A stretch of DNA of 64,000 nt from Nitrincola salilacus (lineage in GTDB: Bacteria; Pseudomonadota; Gammaproteobacteria; Pseudomonadales; Balneatricaceae). Location: contig NZ_CP176580.1 in assembly GCF_046271865.1 (NCBI RefSeq), positions 4,650,001-4,714,000 of the forward strand. Direction: 5' to 3'. The notes under the pieces were generated by a model. It was not told the DNA's origin, made no database searches, and saw nothing but the letters and a program-made list of their open reading frames with translations. Within the stretch, counting starts at the first letter, position 1. Every line of letters begins with the position of its first letter. A program made the position numbers and the translations under genes. Positions 47,244 through 56,337 of the stretch are shown here, in pieces.

Positions 47244-48875
47244 TCAGGCACGCCAGATCATGATCCATCCGAGAGCTGCAAGCAACCATGCCTGCCAAGG
47301 CCAGGCATCCAGCGCTGCCTTCACTTCAGGCTCTGCCACGACGACTGCCGCTACCAGAAAGGAGGCTCCAATCAATAGCCGCCTTTGCCAGCGCTTGCGG
47401 CTGCGCTTTCTTTCATGCTCGATTTCTCGCAGTAATCCTGCACTGTCATCAGAGCCTTTGCGCGTATGCTGCAACGTATCAAAAATAAGTTGCGGGAGCT
47501 GGGGTAGCTTCTCGAGCAGTTCTGGCGCCTGTAGCTTCAGCGCGCGATAGGTGGCTTTGGGTCCGATGCGATCTTTCATCCAGTTTTCAAGATAGGGTTT
47601 GGCTGTTTTCCACAGATCGAGATCCGGGTACAACTGCCGGCCAAGTCCCTCAATATTCAGCAGCGTTTTCTGCAACAGTACCAGTTGCGGCTGCACTTCC
47701 ATGTTGAAGCGTCTCGCAGTCTGAAACAGGCCCAGCAGTACCAGGCCGAAGGAGATCTCCTTCAGCGGTTTTTCAAAGATCGGTTCACAGACGCTTCGGA
47801 TTGCAGTTTCAAAAGCATGAACGTTGGTTGACTCGGGTACCCAGCCTGAATCGAGATGTAACTGCGCCACCTGTCTGTAGTCACGCCGGAAAAAGGCCAG
47901 CAGGTTGCGCGCCAGATAGCTTTGATCTTCTGCACTCAACGAACCGACAATACCGAAGTCAACGGCAATATATTGAGGCTGCTCAGGGTTGTCTCGTGAT
48001 ACGAAGATATTGCCTGGGTGCATATCCGCATGGAAGAAGCTGTCACGGAACACCTGTGTGAAGAAGATTTCCACACCCTGCTCTGCCAGCATCTTCAGGT
48101 TGGTGTTCTGCGCACGCAGCTGCTCCATATCAGCCACCGGCACACCATAGATCCGTTCCATCGCCAATACATTTCGGCGGGTGTAATCCCAATAAATCTC
48201 CGGGACATAGAGAATCGATGAGCCCTCGAAATTACGTCTCAGCTGAGAGCCGTTGGCCGCTTCCTTACGCAGGTCCAGCTCATCAAAAATGGTCTGCTCA
48301 TACTCGGATACCACTTCAACAGGGCGCAATCTACGCCCATCCACCCAGAGCTGACATAATAGCCAGGCCAGTGTATAGAGAAGGTCTACATCCTGACGAA
48401 TCACTCGTTCAATGCCGGGCCGAATCACCTTGATCACCACAGCTCGCCCATCATGCAGCACAGCACTGTGTACCTGAGCAACCGACGCTGAAGCCATGGG
48501 AGCAAGATCAAAGGACTTAAAAAGCTCATCTACCGATTTGCCCAGCTCTGATTCAATGATGGCTCGCGCTTTGGTTGCCGGGAAAGGTGGTACCTGGTCC
48601 TGCAGCCTGGCCAGCTCGATGGCGACATCGTCCGGCAGCAGATCACGGCGCGTGGACAGCATCTGCCCAAACTTGATGAAGACCGGCCCCAGTGCTTCAA
48701 GTGCCAGACGAAGCCTTAAACCTCGAGGCGCTTTGGCCGGAATCAGATAGCGCCAGGGAAGCAGCCGGAAACAGACACGCACATACCAGGGCATCGCCGC
48801 ATGGTGAAAGAAGGTGTCGAGACGATAGCGTGCGATAACCCAGAGAATCTTTAAAGAGCGGACAACAGGTTGCAC
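47244..48875 (-). CDS. ubiB: UbiB-family ubiquinone biosynthesis protein (ADCK-like)
   Basis: A 543-residue atypical kinase required for ubiquinone production. The family KxGQ motif is in FIKFGQMLSTR, followed by a nucleotide-binding ASVAQVHSAVL (Ala-rich loop), the HADMHPGNIF catalytic-like loop and AVDFGIVGSL. Two hydrophobic C-terminal helices anchor it to the inner membrane. In Pseudomonas ubiE and ubiJ come just upstream; here a diguanylate cyclase takes that place. Confidence 0.96.
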   Translation of the reverse strand: MQPVVRSLKILWVIARYRLDTFFHHAAMPWYVRVCFRLLPWRYLIPAKAPRGLRLRLALEALGPVFIKFGQMLSTRRDLLPDDVAIELARLQDQVPPFPATKARAIIESELGKSVDELFKSFDLAPMASASVAQVHSAVLHDGRAVVIKVIRPGIERVIRQDVDLLYTLAWLLCQLWVDGRRLRPVEVVSEYEQTIFDELDLRKEAANGSQLRRNFEGSSILYVPEIYWDYTRRNVLAMERIYGVPVADMEQLRAQNTNLKMLAEQGVEIFFTQVFRDSFFHADMHPGNIFVSRDNPEQPQYIAVDFGIVGSLSAEDQSYLARNLLAFFRRDYRQVAQLHLDSGWVPESTNVHAFETAIRSVCEPIFEKPLKEISFGLVLLGLFQTARRFNMEVQPQLVLLQKTLLNIEGLGRQLYPDLDLWKTAKPYLENWMKDRIGPKATYRALKLQAPELLEKLPQLPQLIFDTLQHTRKGSDDSAGLLREIEHERKRSRKRWQRRLLIGASFLVAAVVVAEPEVKAALDAWPWQAWLLAALGWIMIWRA

Positions 48876-48918
48876 TCTTGATAGTCCTGTTCAGCTGTTG
48901 GATGGATGGCTATAGAGG

Positions 48919-50475
48919 TCACTCAAAGCAGATGGCGTTACGCCCACCGCCTTTGGCTTTATACAGCATGGCATCAGCACGACCAAAAACATTATCCTGG
49001 TCATCGCCTTGTGCGACTTCGGTGAGGCCGAACGACATTGTGACATGAACCGGTTTGCCTTGGAAATTAAACGGACTTTTTTCAATCGCCTGCCTGAGTT
49101 TTTCCGTTGCCTGACGCGCTTCCTGCAGGCCAGTCGATGGGAAGATGACGACAAACTCCTCTCCACCGAAACGTGAGATGAAATCACTTCCGCGCAGATT
49201 GTGACGCATCATTTTGGCGACCAGTCTGAGCACTTTGTCACCTGCAAGATGCCCATATTGGTCGTTGATATTCTTGAAATGATCGAGATCTGCAACACAC
49301 ATGGAAAAGGTCGTGTTATAGCGCCGCCAGCGTTCCAGCTCGCTGGCAATATGATCGTTATAGGATACTCGATTAGGCAACCCGGTCAGTGGATCAGTGC
49401 GAGCCTTGAGCTGCTCCTCCTCTATTCGCGCCTTGACGTCCTCCGCTTCACGCTCCATCGCCTCGACTTTTTCCAGCAGCTCGTCATACCGCTTTTGAAG
49501 ACGCTGATCACGGTGCTCCTCATGCACTCGGTAGCTGTTCATGTTTTTGACAACAGTTGCGAGCTGACGCGTCACGGCCTGCTTGAGATCAGTCAGGTCG
49601 GTAGACTCCTTGACCGTGGAACGGATTTTAGAAATGTTATGCCGAACTGTTCTATCCAGCTCAAGATGCAGTGCGCCCGCCTTACTCTCCTCCTCCCTGC
49701 TTTGCGCCAGAAAGGCCTGAACATGAGAAAGTTGCTTATTCAGACTGAGCAGATAGTCTTCAAAATCGTCATGGACATTCAGTCCGGCAATCCGGATGAG
49801 GCCAACCACCTCATTCAACAGATCCGGTAATTCAGACATATCAGGGCGATTTTCAAGTCGCCTGATCAGCTCCTGGGCACTCTCCATCCTTTCGCGCGGG
49901 ATTCTGAGGCATTCGATCAACTCCAGGATCTTATCGGAGATCACCGGAATCAGCAGCGCCTGCCGTTCATCCTTCTCATTATCCAAATCGTGCGTGTCAG
50001 CATCTGCTGAAGGCGGGTTGTCATGCAGGCCGCTCTGCAGCGCCAGCATCTGACGAATGAGTTTGGAGAGGGCATAAAATTTTTCAGACGCTTCGGGTAT
50101 CTGCTCGCGAGCATCGCCCAGTTTTTCTTCAGAAATTTTATCACCGCTCTGACGCTGAATCTGACTCAACCAGAGTGACAGAGCATCTGCCACCTCTCGA
50201 GAGACTGCGTTTTTTTTCTGATCCAGTTCACGGACGCGTTTTTCCACTTCGCGCCCGACTGAACGCAGCTCCCGCACTTCGCCATCACCCAGGTATTTGG
50301 CCAGTATCTGCAGATTCTCATCAAGCAGTTTATCCTGGCCCTGCAGCCCTGTAATCATGGAATTGATGAGCTGGCGCAACTGTTCGATCATCCGCTCAGC
50401 ATAGCGCTCGGACTGCTCGAACTCATGAGAAAGGTCTTTGTATTTGCGCTTCCAGTCTTCGGTTTCTGTTGCCAC
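48919..50475 (-). CDS. Diguanylate cyclase (GGEEF) with a long coiled-coil N-terminus
   Basis: A 518-residue cytoplasmic protein. The first 345 residues are charged, mostly helical, and without a membrane segment or recognised sensor. A coiled coil (about 325-360) leads into a C-terminal GGDEF domain with DPLTGLPNR, DLDHFKNINDQYGHLAGD and an active GGEEF. The product-inhibition I-site RGSD lies exactly five residues before it. It should make cyclic di-GMP from two GTP and be feedback-inhibited. It lies just downstream of dsbA on the same strand, as does P. aeruginosa dgcP (PA5487), which it probably matches; orthology is inferred from position. Confidence 0.92.
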   Translation of the reverse strand: MATETEDWKRKYKDLSHEFEQSERYAERMIEQLRQLINSMITGLQGQDKLLDENLQILAKYLGDGEVRELRSVGREVEKRVRELDQKKNAVSREVADALSLWLSQIQRQSGDKISEEKLGDAREQIPEASEKFYALSKLIRQMLALQSGLHDNPPSADADTHDLDNEKDERQALLIPVISDKILELIECLRIPRERMESAQELIRRLENRPDMSELPDLLNEVVGLIRIAGLNVHDDFEDYLLSLNKQLSHVQAFLAQSREEESKAGALHLELDRTVRHNISKIRSTVKESTDLTDLKQAVTRQLATVVKNMNSYRVHEEHRDQRLQKRYDELLEKVEAMEREAEDVKARIEEEQLKARTDPLTGLPNRVSYNDHIASELERWRRYNTTFSMCVADLDHFKNINDQYGHLAGDKVLRLVAKMMRHNLRGSDFISRFGGEEFVVIFPSTGLQEARQATEKLRQAIEKSPFNFQGKPVHVTMSFGLTEVAQGDDQDNVFGRADAMLYKAKGGGRNAICFE

Positions 50476-50538
50476 TTCTTAGCCTCAATTGCGCAACTGC
50501 CGGAGTTCACGCACCGCTTTTTCTTCTACTATAAACAC

Positions 50539-50593
50539 AAAAACCGCATCTGAGGAGTGATTACAGTCAATAAATCACTCCGGATGCGGTTTT
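50539..50593 (-). terminator. Terminator downstream of dsbA
   Basis: ACCGCATC and GATGCGGT enclose a second stem (GAGTGATT/AATCACTC). On the minus strand a TTTTTGTGTTT run follows. It separates dsbA from the diguanylate cyclase gene. Confidence 0.85.
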
Positions 50594-50612
50594 GATCAAC
50601 AGAACAGAAGAA

Positions 50613-51245
50613 TCAGTTGCTATTGAGTTCTTTCTCTATCAGATAATTCACAACCTTCAGCATCTCAGCAGAACCGCCCGCCATGGAGGCTGTCACACGG
50701 TACTTGCCGTTTACAACCATTGAGGGCACACCAGTTACCTCATAACTCTGAACCTTGGCCATGCCCTGATTCAGTTTAGTGTCCACAGCAAAGGAGTTGT
50801 ACAGCTTATCGAACTCTTCAGGATCGATACCATAGCCTGCATAGAACTCAGCCAGATCCTTTTCGTTGTTGAAACGGCGGTTCTGCATGTGTACGGCATC
50901 AAACATCGCCTGATGAGTTTCCTTCACCACGCCTTTCATATCTGCAACATAGTAACCACGAGCCAGAGGCGCCCAAGCCTTACTGAACACGACGGGGATA
51001 TGGTGGTAATCGATATCGTCAGTCAGATTTTTTTCCCAGGACTGCAGCATGGGCTCGAAGTTATTACAGTGCGGGCAGAGATAGCCAAATACTGCAACCA
51101 CTTCAACCTTATCGGCACTGCGTGTCGGTACAGCCTTACTGATCTCCGCATAGTGCACGCCCGCCTCGAATACCGGCTTTTCTTCGGCTACCACGCCAGC
51201 AGCCAGCACCATCATAGCCACGCCCAGCAATATTTTCCTAAGCAT
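50613..51245 (-). CDS. dsbA: Thiol:disulfide interchange protein DsbA
   Basis: A 210-residue periplasmic oxidase that introduces disulfide bonds. Signal peptide 1-20 (LAAGVVA), thioredoxin fold with active-site CPHC at residues 57-60, and the cis-Pro loop in VTGVPSMVV. Length matches Pseudomonas DsbA (211). It may support the secreted proteins and c-type cytochromes of this region; the cytochrome c4 gene is directly upstream. Confidence 0.96.
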   Translation of the reverse strand: MLRKILLGVAMMVLAAGVVAEEKPVFEAGVHYAEISKAVPTRSADKVEVVAVFGYLCPHCNNFEPMLQSWEKNLTDDIDYHHIPVVFSKAWAPLARGYYVADMKGVVKETHQAMFDAVHMQNRRFNNEKDLAEFYAGYGIDPEEFDKLYNSFAVDTKLNQGMAKVQSYEVTGVPSMVVNGKYRVTASMAGGSAEMLKVVNYLIEKELNSN

Positions 51246-51397
51246 CCTAACCTCTCTTCATCGCTGCAATGACAACACCACCTGCTTGTGTCAGGCACGG
51301 TCATTACAAATCATTAAGTTGAAACCTGTAGACTCAGGTGAGCAGAAATAGTTCTGCTGCAAACACTACATTGAGCTACATTGGGCCACCAAACACA

Positions 51398-51425
51398 AAG
51401 GGCAGCCTAAGCTGCCCCTGCTGAA
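51398..51425 (-). terminator. Terminator downstream of cytochrome c4
   Basis: GGGCAG-CCTAAG-CTGCCC stem at 51400-51417, followed on the minus strand by TTTGTGTTT. Confidence 0.65.
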
Positions 51426-51443
51426 TCTGAACTTAATTTCGGT

Positions 51444-52046
51444 TCAGTTTAACCCACGGATGTACTGAGCAACAGCGCGCATTTCAGCTTCGCTCATCTT
51501 CCCAGCCACATCCCGCATCATGCCATTCGGATCATTATCACGCGAGCCTTCAGCAAATTTCTGCAGCTGAGACAGCGTGTATTCCGGATGCTGGCCACTC
51601 AAGGCAGGGAATTTGGCAGGATCATTACCCTGACCACTTGGCATGTGGCAGGCACTGCAGGCAGCAACACCTTTATCAGCCAGACCCGCGCGATAAATCG
51701 CCTCGCCCTGCTCTACCTGCTCTGCATCTGCCTGGCCGATAACAACTGGCTGGCTGGAAAAATAGGCAGCAATATCCTTAAGATCCTGTTCACTGTACCC
51801 ATCCAGCATACCGGTCATTTCAACGATGGTGCGACGACCACTGACGTGATCCTCCATCTGTTTGAGCAGATATTGTTCATTCTGTCCGGCAAGATTAGGA
51901 AAGTTGCCAACAGCACTATTGCCGTTTGCACCATGGCAGGCTGCACAGACAGCGACTTTGGACTGCCCGGCCGCTGCATCACCAGATGCATGTGCAACGC
52001 CCGTGATACCTACACTTACGAGTAAGCTGATCAGTAATTTGTTCAT
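51444..52046 (-). CDS. Cytochrome c4 (dihaem)
   Basis: A 200-residue periplasmic dihaem cytochrome that donates electrons to terminal oxidases. Signal peptide 1-20 (GVAHAS). Two haem sites CAACH (Cys34/Cys37/His38) and CSACH (130/133/134), with axial Met in the EMTGMLDGYS and MMRDVAGKMSE regions, give the two-domain pattern of c4. Length agrees. It diverges from engB, as in Pseudomonas (PA5490-PA5492). Confidence 0.95.
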   Translation of the reverse strand: MNKLLISLLVSVGITGVAHASGDAAAGQSKVAVCAACHGANGNSAVGNFPNLAGQNEQYLLKQMEDHVSGRRTIVEMTGMLDGYSEQDLKDIAAYFSSQPVVIGQADAEQVEQGEAIYRAGLADKGVAACSACHMPSGQGNDPAKFPALSGQHPEYTLSQLQKFAEGSRDNDPNGMMRDVAGKMSEAEMRAVAQYIRGLN

Positions 52047-52159
52047 TGACTAGACCCAGACTTTTGCTTGAAAAACTGTCGATAAGCCTTCGCCGACCAG
52101 TGAAAACAGCGACGCAGACAACTCAATTCTTTGCTTACCTTGACTGGAGCATTGCTCAG

Positions 52160-52188
52160 TTCACAGGTAAAATTGCTGGATATTATAA
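52160..52188 (+). promoter_or_regulatory. Candidate sigma-70 promoter for engB
   Basis: TTCACA (52160-52165), a 17-bp spacer and TTATAA (52183-52188) lie about 60 bp before the engB start. Three to four of six bases match the consensus in each box. Confidence 0.5.
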
Positions 52189-52247
52189 ACTAATATCCTC
52201 ACAAACTGGAACGCATTTGTTCTTTGTGGCGATCCTACCTTAGTGAG

Positions 52248-52916
52248 ATGACAATGACCACAAATCCACCGGCTATCCATTTCAACCAGACGCGCTTCTG
52301 TATCAGCGCAGCCAAGCTGTCTCAGTGCCCATCTGACAGCACTGCAGAGATCGCCTTTGCCGGTCGTTCGAATGCCGGTAAATCAAGCGCAATCAATGTA
52401 TTGACTCAGCAAACCAAGTTGGCGCGTACATCCAAGACACCTGGCCGAACGCAACTGTTGAACTTCTTTGACCTGAATCTCCAGGGTCTGCGCATTGTGG
52501 ATCTGCCCGGTTACGGTTATGCCAAGGTACCGGTTGCGATGAAAGAACACTGGCAGAAACATCTGGATGAGTACCTGCAGAAACGTGAAGTGCTGCGCTG
52601 TGTCGTTCTGGTGATGGATATTCGCCACCCGATGAAAGAATTTGACGAAATGATGGTGCAGTGGTGCCAGAACACAGGCATGCGTCTGCATGTTCTGCTC
52701 ACAAAAGCAGACAAACTCAAACGTGGCCCCGTTCAAAGTACGCTGCTACAGGTCAGAAAAGCCTTGAAAGAGCGTCTCGGAGACAGTGTCAGCGTGCAGG
52801 CTTTCTCAGCCCTCAAGCATACCGGAGTACAGGAACTGCAGCAGTTGATAAGTGAACTGATGATTCCCTGGTATGGCTCTGATGGTTACGCTACTGATGA
52901 GCACAGCACTGAATAA
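52248..52916 (+). CDS. engB: Ribosome biogenesis GTPase EngB (YihA/YsxC)
   Basis: A 222-residue essential GTPase acting in 50S subunit assembly. G1 is GRSNAGKSS, G2 the TPGRTQ loop, G3 DLPGYG, G4 TKADK and G5 FSAL, all canonical. Start chosen at MTMTTNPPAIHFNQ; alternatives at 52224 and 52254 are in frame. Convergent with polA, and the space between is where Spot 42 or ErsA is encoded in other genera. Confidence 0.96.
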   Translation: MTMTTNPPAIHFNQTRFCISAAKLSQCPSDSTAEIAFAGRSNAGKSSAINVLTQQTKLARTSKTPGRTQLLNFFDLNLQGLRIVDLPGYGYAKVPVAMKEHWQKHLDEYLQKREVLRCVVLVMDIRHPMKEFDEMMVQWCQNTGMRLHVLLTKADKLKRGPVQSTLLQVRKALKERLGDSVSVQAFSALKHTGVQELQQLISELMIPWYGSDGYATDEHSTE

Positions 52917-52920
52917 CTGA

Positions 52921-53091
52921 AAAAAAGACGCTCCCGAGACGGGGAAGGGGAACTTAAGCCTCGGGAGCGAACGCATCCATGTGTAAGGAAGCCTGATTCT
53001 GCGCACCTAGTTAACGCAGCTTGTTCAAACACTCAGACTCCCGAGAGCCGCCGTATCATCTGGCACAAGACAATACATAAAATACAGCTCT
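52921..53091 (-). ncRNA. Candidate polA-engB small RNA (ErsA/Spot 42 position)
   Basis: The 228-bp gap between polA and engB has a stand-alone transcription unit on the minus strand: a sigma-E-like promoter (53098-53124), about 120-165 bases of transcript and a strong terminator. The terminator hairpin has an unusual 21-base, C/U-rich loop with two CCCC blocks (TTCCCCTTCCCC), an exposed single-stranded target-pairing region. Spot 42 in E. coli and ErsA in P. aeruginosa are encoded in this same gap; ErsA depends on the envelope-stress sigma AlgU. The gene is inferred from position, promoter and structure; I could not compare sequences. Confidence 0.68.
52927..52971 (-). terminator. Terminator of the polA-engB small RNA and polA
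   Basis: CGCTCCCGAG (52960-52969 on the minus strand) pairs with CTCGGGAGCG (52929-52938) around a 21-base loop, then T7 follows on the minus strand. Ten perfect base pairs. Confidence 0.9.
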
Positions 53092-53097
53092 CAAAAG

Positions 53098-53124
53098 TAT
53101 GAGCTTCCGGTTAATGAAAAGTTC
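53098..53124 (-). promoter_or_regulatory. Sigma-E/AlgU-like promoter for the candidate sRNA
   Basis: GAACTT (53119-53124), 16 bp and TCATA (53098-53102) on the minus strand. The -35 is an exact match to the AlgU/RpoE consensus GAACTT and the spacing is right; the -10 is close to TCTGA/TCAAA. It starts just 20 bp past the polA stop. Confidence 0.6.
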
Positions 53125-53144
53125 AACAACCGATCAAAAAACGA

Positions 53145-55895
53145 TCAATGCGCCACTTCCCAACTCACCCCGCTATCGGCTTCCACCAGCAAGGGCACTG
53201 ACAAACTGCCAGCCGACTCCATCAACCCCTTCACCTGTTTGATAAATGCCTCCACCTGATCAGTCCTGACCTCGAATACCAGCTCATCGTGAACCTGCAT
53301 GATCATGCAGGCATCAAGGTCCGTTTCGCTCAGCCAGCGATCAACGGTAATCATCGCACGTTTGATAATATCAGCCGCCGTTCCCTGCATCGGGGCGTTG
53401 ATGGCGGTACGCTCAGCCGCCTGCCGGCGCATGCCATTGCTGGCATTGATCTCGGGAAGATAGAGTCTGCGGCCGAAGATGGTTTCGACATATCCCAGAT
53501 CATGTGCCTGTGCGCGGGTTTCATCCATGTAGCGCAACACACCGGGGTAGGTGGCAAAGTAGTGGTCGATATAGCGCTGAGCCTCATTCCTGCCGACACC
53601 CAACTGACGCCCGAGCCCAAACGCCGACATACCGTAGATCAGACCGAAGTTGATCGCCTTGGCACTACGGCGCTGCTCGGTACTGACCTGATCCAGCGCA
53701 ACACCAAACACCTCCGCAGCAGTTGCACGGTGAATGTCCTCGCCCTTACCGAACGCACTCAACAACCCCGCATCTCCCGAAAGATGGGCCATGATGCGCA
53801 GCTCTATCTGAGAATAGTCGGCAGCCACAATCGAGTAGCCCTCCGGCGCCACGAATGCCTGGCGAATACGACGCCCCTCGGTGGTACGTACCGGAATATT
53901 CTGCAGATTGGGATCGGACGAAGAGAGACGCCCTGTTGCTGTCACGGCCTGATGGTAAGAGGTGTGAATACGGCCAGTGCGCGGATTGATCATCAGCGGC
54001 AGTTTATCGGTATAGGTGGATTTGAGCTTGCTCAGGCCCCGGTGCTCTATAATCACCTTGGGCAGCGGATAGTCCAGCGCCAGCTCCTGCAACACCTCCT
54101 CTGCGGTTGAGGGCGCGCCCTTGGGAGTCTTCTTGGTGACCGGGATACCCTGTTTCTCATACAGAATCACCTGCAACTGCTTCGGAGAGCCCAGATTGAA
54201 CGGTTCACCCGCCAGCTCATAGGCCTGCTGCTCCAACTCATGCAGACGCTTCTCCAGCTCCTGACTCTGCTCACCGAGCATCTTCGCATCCACGCGCGCA
54301 CCCTGCCGCTCGATCCGCGACAGCACCGGAATCAGCGGTGTTTCTATCTCATCCAGTACTGACTGCAGCTTGCCTTCGGCGGCGATCCGCGGCGCCAGAC
54401 ATTGATGCAGGCGCAGCGTGATATCCGCATCCTCAGCGGCATAGTGTCCGGCCTTATCCAGCTCGATATGGTTAAAGGTCAGTTGCTGCTTGCCCTTACC
54501 GGCAATCTCTTCAAACGTCACGGTTTTCACGCCCAGATATCGCTCGGCCAGACTGTCCATATCATGGCGGCCGGCAGTGGAGTTCAGAATATAGGATTCC
54601 ATCATCGTATCTGCGGCGACCCCCTTGATGCCGATATCGTAGCGAGCCAGTACGCTCATATCGTATTTCAGGTTCTGACCGATGATTCCGATGGACTCAT
54701 CTTCCAACAGCGGTTTCAAGGCGGCCAGTACCCTGTCGCGCTCCAACTGAGCTGGTGCACCGATATAGTCATGCGCCACCGGCACATAGGCAGCCACGCC
54801 GGCTTCGACGGCAAAGGAGACGCCGACAATCTCGGCTTCCATATAGTTCAGACTGGTGGTTTCGGTATCAAAGGCGAACTGACCCGCTGCCTTCAGGCGC
54901 TCAAGCCACTGCTCGAAGGCCTCCCACTCCAGAATCACCTCATATTCCACTTCAGCCGGTGCTGCAGCTACCGAAGAGGTAGCACTATCGGCAACCTGAG
55001 TCGGCGCAACGCCATATTCCAGCTCATTGACCCAACTGCGAAACTCATAGCGTTTGAACAGCTCACACAAAGCCTGATTATCGGGCGATGGGTGGGCTAT
55101 TTCAGCCAGTGACACATGCAGCGGCACATCGGTCTTGATCGTGGCCAACAGATAGGAGAGTTCGGCAGATTCTCGATGCTCCTCCATCTTTTTCGCCATG
55201 GTTTTCGAACCACGAAAGCCCAGGTCGGCAATTTTATCCAGATTCTCGTACAGTGCCTGGATACCACCTATTCCCTGCAGCATCGCCAGCGCAGTCTTCT
55301 CACCGACACCCGGTACACCGGGAATGTTGTCGACCTTGTCCCCCTGCAGCGCCAACAGGTCGATCACCAGCTCAGGCGGAATGCCGAACTTATCGACCAC
55401 CCCCTGCACATCCATGACCGTATTGGTCATGGTATTGATCAGTGTGACCTGCTCATTTACCAGTTGCGCCATGTCCTTGTCGCCGGTGGAGATCACCACC
55501 GGACACTGCTGCGCCATCGCCTCATGCGCAAGCGTTCCGATCACATCATCTGCCTCAACCCCGTCTTCGATCAGTAGCGTCATGCCCATGGCGCGCACGA
55601 TCTCGTGGATCGGCTCCACCTGCAGGCGCAGGTCATCCGGCATTGAGGGTCTGTGAGCCTTGTACTCGGCAAACAGCTCATCACGGAAGGTTTTACCCTT
55701 GGCATCAAACACCACGGCAACCGGGCTTTCGGGATATTGTTTGAGTAAACTACGCAACATCGAGGTCACAACTCTTATAGCCCCCGTCGGAACGCCTTCG
55801 CTGGTGCGCAGGTCCGCCTGCTGAGAGGCGAAGAAGGCACGGTATAAATAAGAGGAGCCGTCGACTAAAATAACGGGTGCTTTGTGGTTACTCAT
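53145..55895 (-). CDS. polA: DNA polymerase I
   Basis: A 916-residue, three-domain repair polymerase. N-terminal 5'-3' exonuclease (LVDGSSYLYRAFFA, GVEADDVIGTLA, GDKVDNIPGVPGVGEKTA), a proofreading 3'-5' exonuclease (FAFDTETTSLN; the later acidic residues appear intact) and the C-terminal polymerase (DYSQIELRIMAHLSGD, the O-helix RRSAKAINFGLIYGMSAFG, and VHDELVFEV). Length is normal (928 in E. coli). Convergent with engB; DUF2782 and thrB diverge from it, as in Pseudomonas. Confidence 0.98.
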   Translation of the reverse strand: MSNHKAPVILVDGSSYLYRAFFASQQADLRTSEGVPTGAIRVVTSMLRSLLKQYPESPVAVVFDAKGKTFRDELFAEYKAHRPSMPDDLRLQVEPIHEIVRAMGMTLLIEDGVEADDVIGTLAHEAMAQQCPVVISTGDKDMAQLVNEQVTLINTMTNTVMDVQGVVDKFGIPPELVIDLLALQGDKVDNIPGVPGVGEKTALAMLQGIGGIQALYENLDKIADLGFRGSKTMAKKMEEHRESAELSYLLATIKTDVPLHVSLAEIAHPSPDNQALCELFKRYEFRSWVNELEYGVAPTQVADSATSSVAAAPAEVEYEVILEWEAFEQWLERLKAAGQFAFDTETTSLNYMEAEIVGVSFAVEAGVAAYVPVAHDYIGAPAQLERDRVLAALKPLLEDESIGIIGQNLKYDMSVLARYDIGIKGVAADTMMESYILNSTAGRHDMDSLAERYLGVKTVTFEEIAGKGKQQLTFNHIELDKAGHYAAEDADITLRLHQCLAPRIAAEGKLQSVLDEIETPLIPVLSRIERQGARVDAKMLGEQSQELEKRLHELEQQAYELAGEPFNLGSPKQLQVILYEKQGIPVTKKTPKGAPSTAEEVLQELALDYPLPKVIIEHRGLSKLKSTYTDKLPLMINPRTGRIHTSYHQAVTATGRLSSSDPNLQNIPVRTTEGRRIRQAFVAPEGYSIVAADYSQIELRIMAHLSGDAGLLSAFGKGEDIHRATAAEVFGVALDQVSTEQRRSAKAINFGLIYGMSAFGLGRQLGVGRNEAQRYIDHYFATYPGVLRYMDETRAQAHDLGYVETIFGRRLYLPEINASNGMRRQAAERTAINAPMQGTAADIIKRAMITVDRWLSETDLDACMIMQVHDELVFEVRTDQVEAFIKQVKGLMESAGSLSVPLLVEADSGVSWEVAH

Positions 55896-56028
55896 CGCAA
55901 TTTCCGATTAACAGTGGTTGCCGGGGATCGTGTCAGGGTTCACAATCATAGACAATAAGGAAGCTGCCCATAACCCCCCGACATGCGATAGCATGACTCA
56001 GGTGCTTATTTGCAGATGGATTCTACTC

Positions 56029-56328
56029 ATGAAGAGAAGCAAGATGATGTTCAGATATGTAATGCTGGCGATGCTGCTGGCCTTTGTGCCACCGAGCTTC
56101 GCCCAGTCAGAGGAAGAGTTGCTGGGCGAGGAGCCACAGATCACCATTACTCATGACGGTGACAGCACCTATTACGAGTATCGCGTCAATGGTGTTCTGA
56201 AGGAGATCAAGGTCGTGCCCGCCGTCGGCGAGCCCTACTACCTGGTCCCGAAAGGTGAGTCAGGTGAGATGATCAGAGCCGGGGAACCCTCGGTGTTGAT
56301 TCCACAATGGGTTATTTTCCGCTGGTAG
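56029..56328 (+). CDS. DUF2782 secreted protein
   Basis: A 99-residue exported protein with a signal peptide (hydrophobic core around 9-22, cleavage near SFAQ). The mature part has the DUF2782 pattern YYEYRVNGVLKEIKVVPAVGEPYYLVP and WVIFRW at the end. Function unknown. A start five codons later (56044) is possible, with AGAAG before it. It lies between polA and thrB, with 9 bp to thrB, matching Pseudomonas PA5494. Confidence 0.85.
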   Translation: MKRSKMMFRYVMLAMLLAFVPPSFAQSEEELLGEEPQITITHDGDSTYYEYRVNGVLKEIKVVPAVGEPYYLVPKGESGEMIRAGEPSVLIPQWVIFRW

Positions 56329-56337
56329 GCATCAAAC

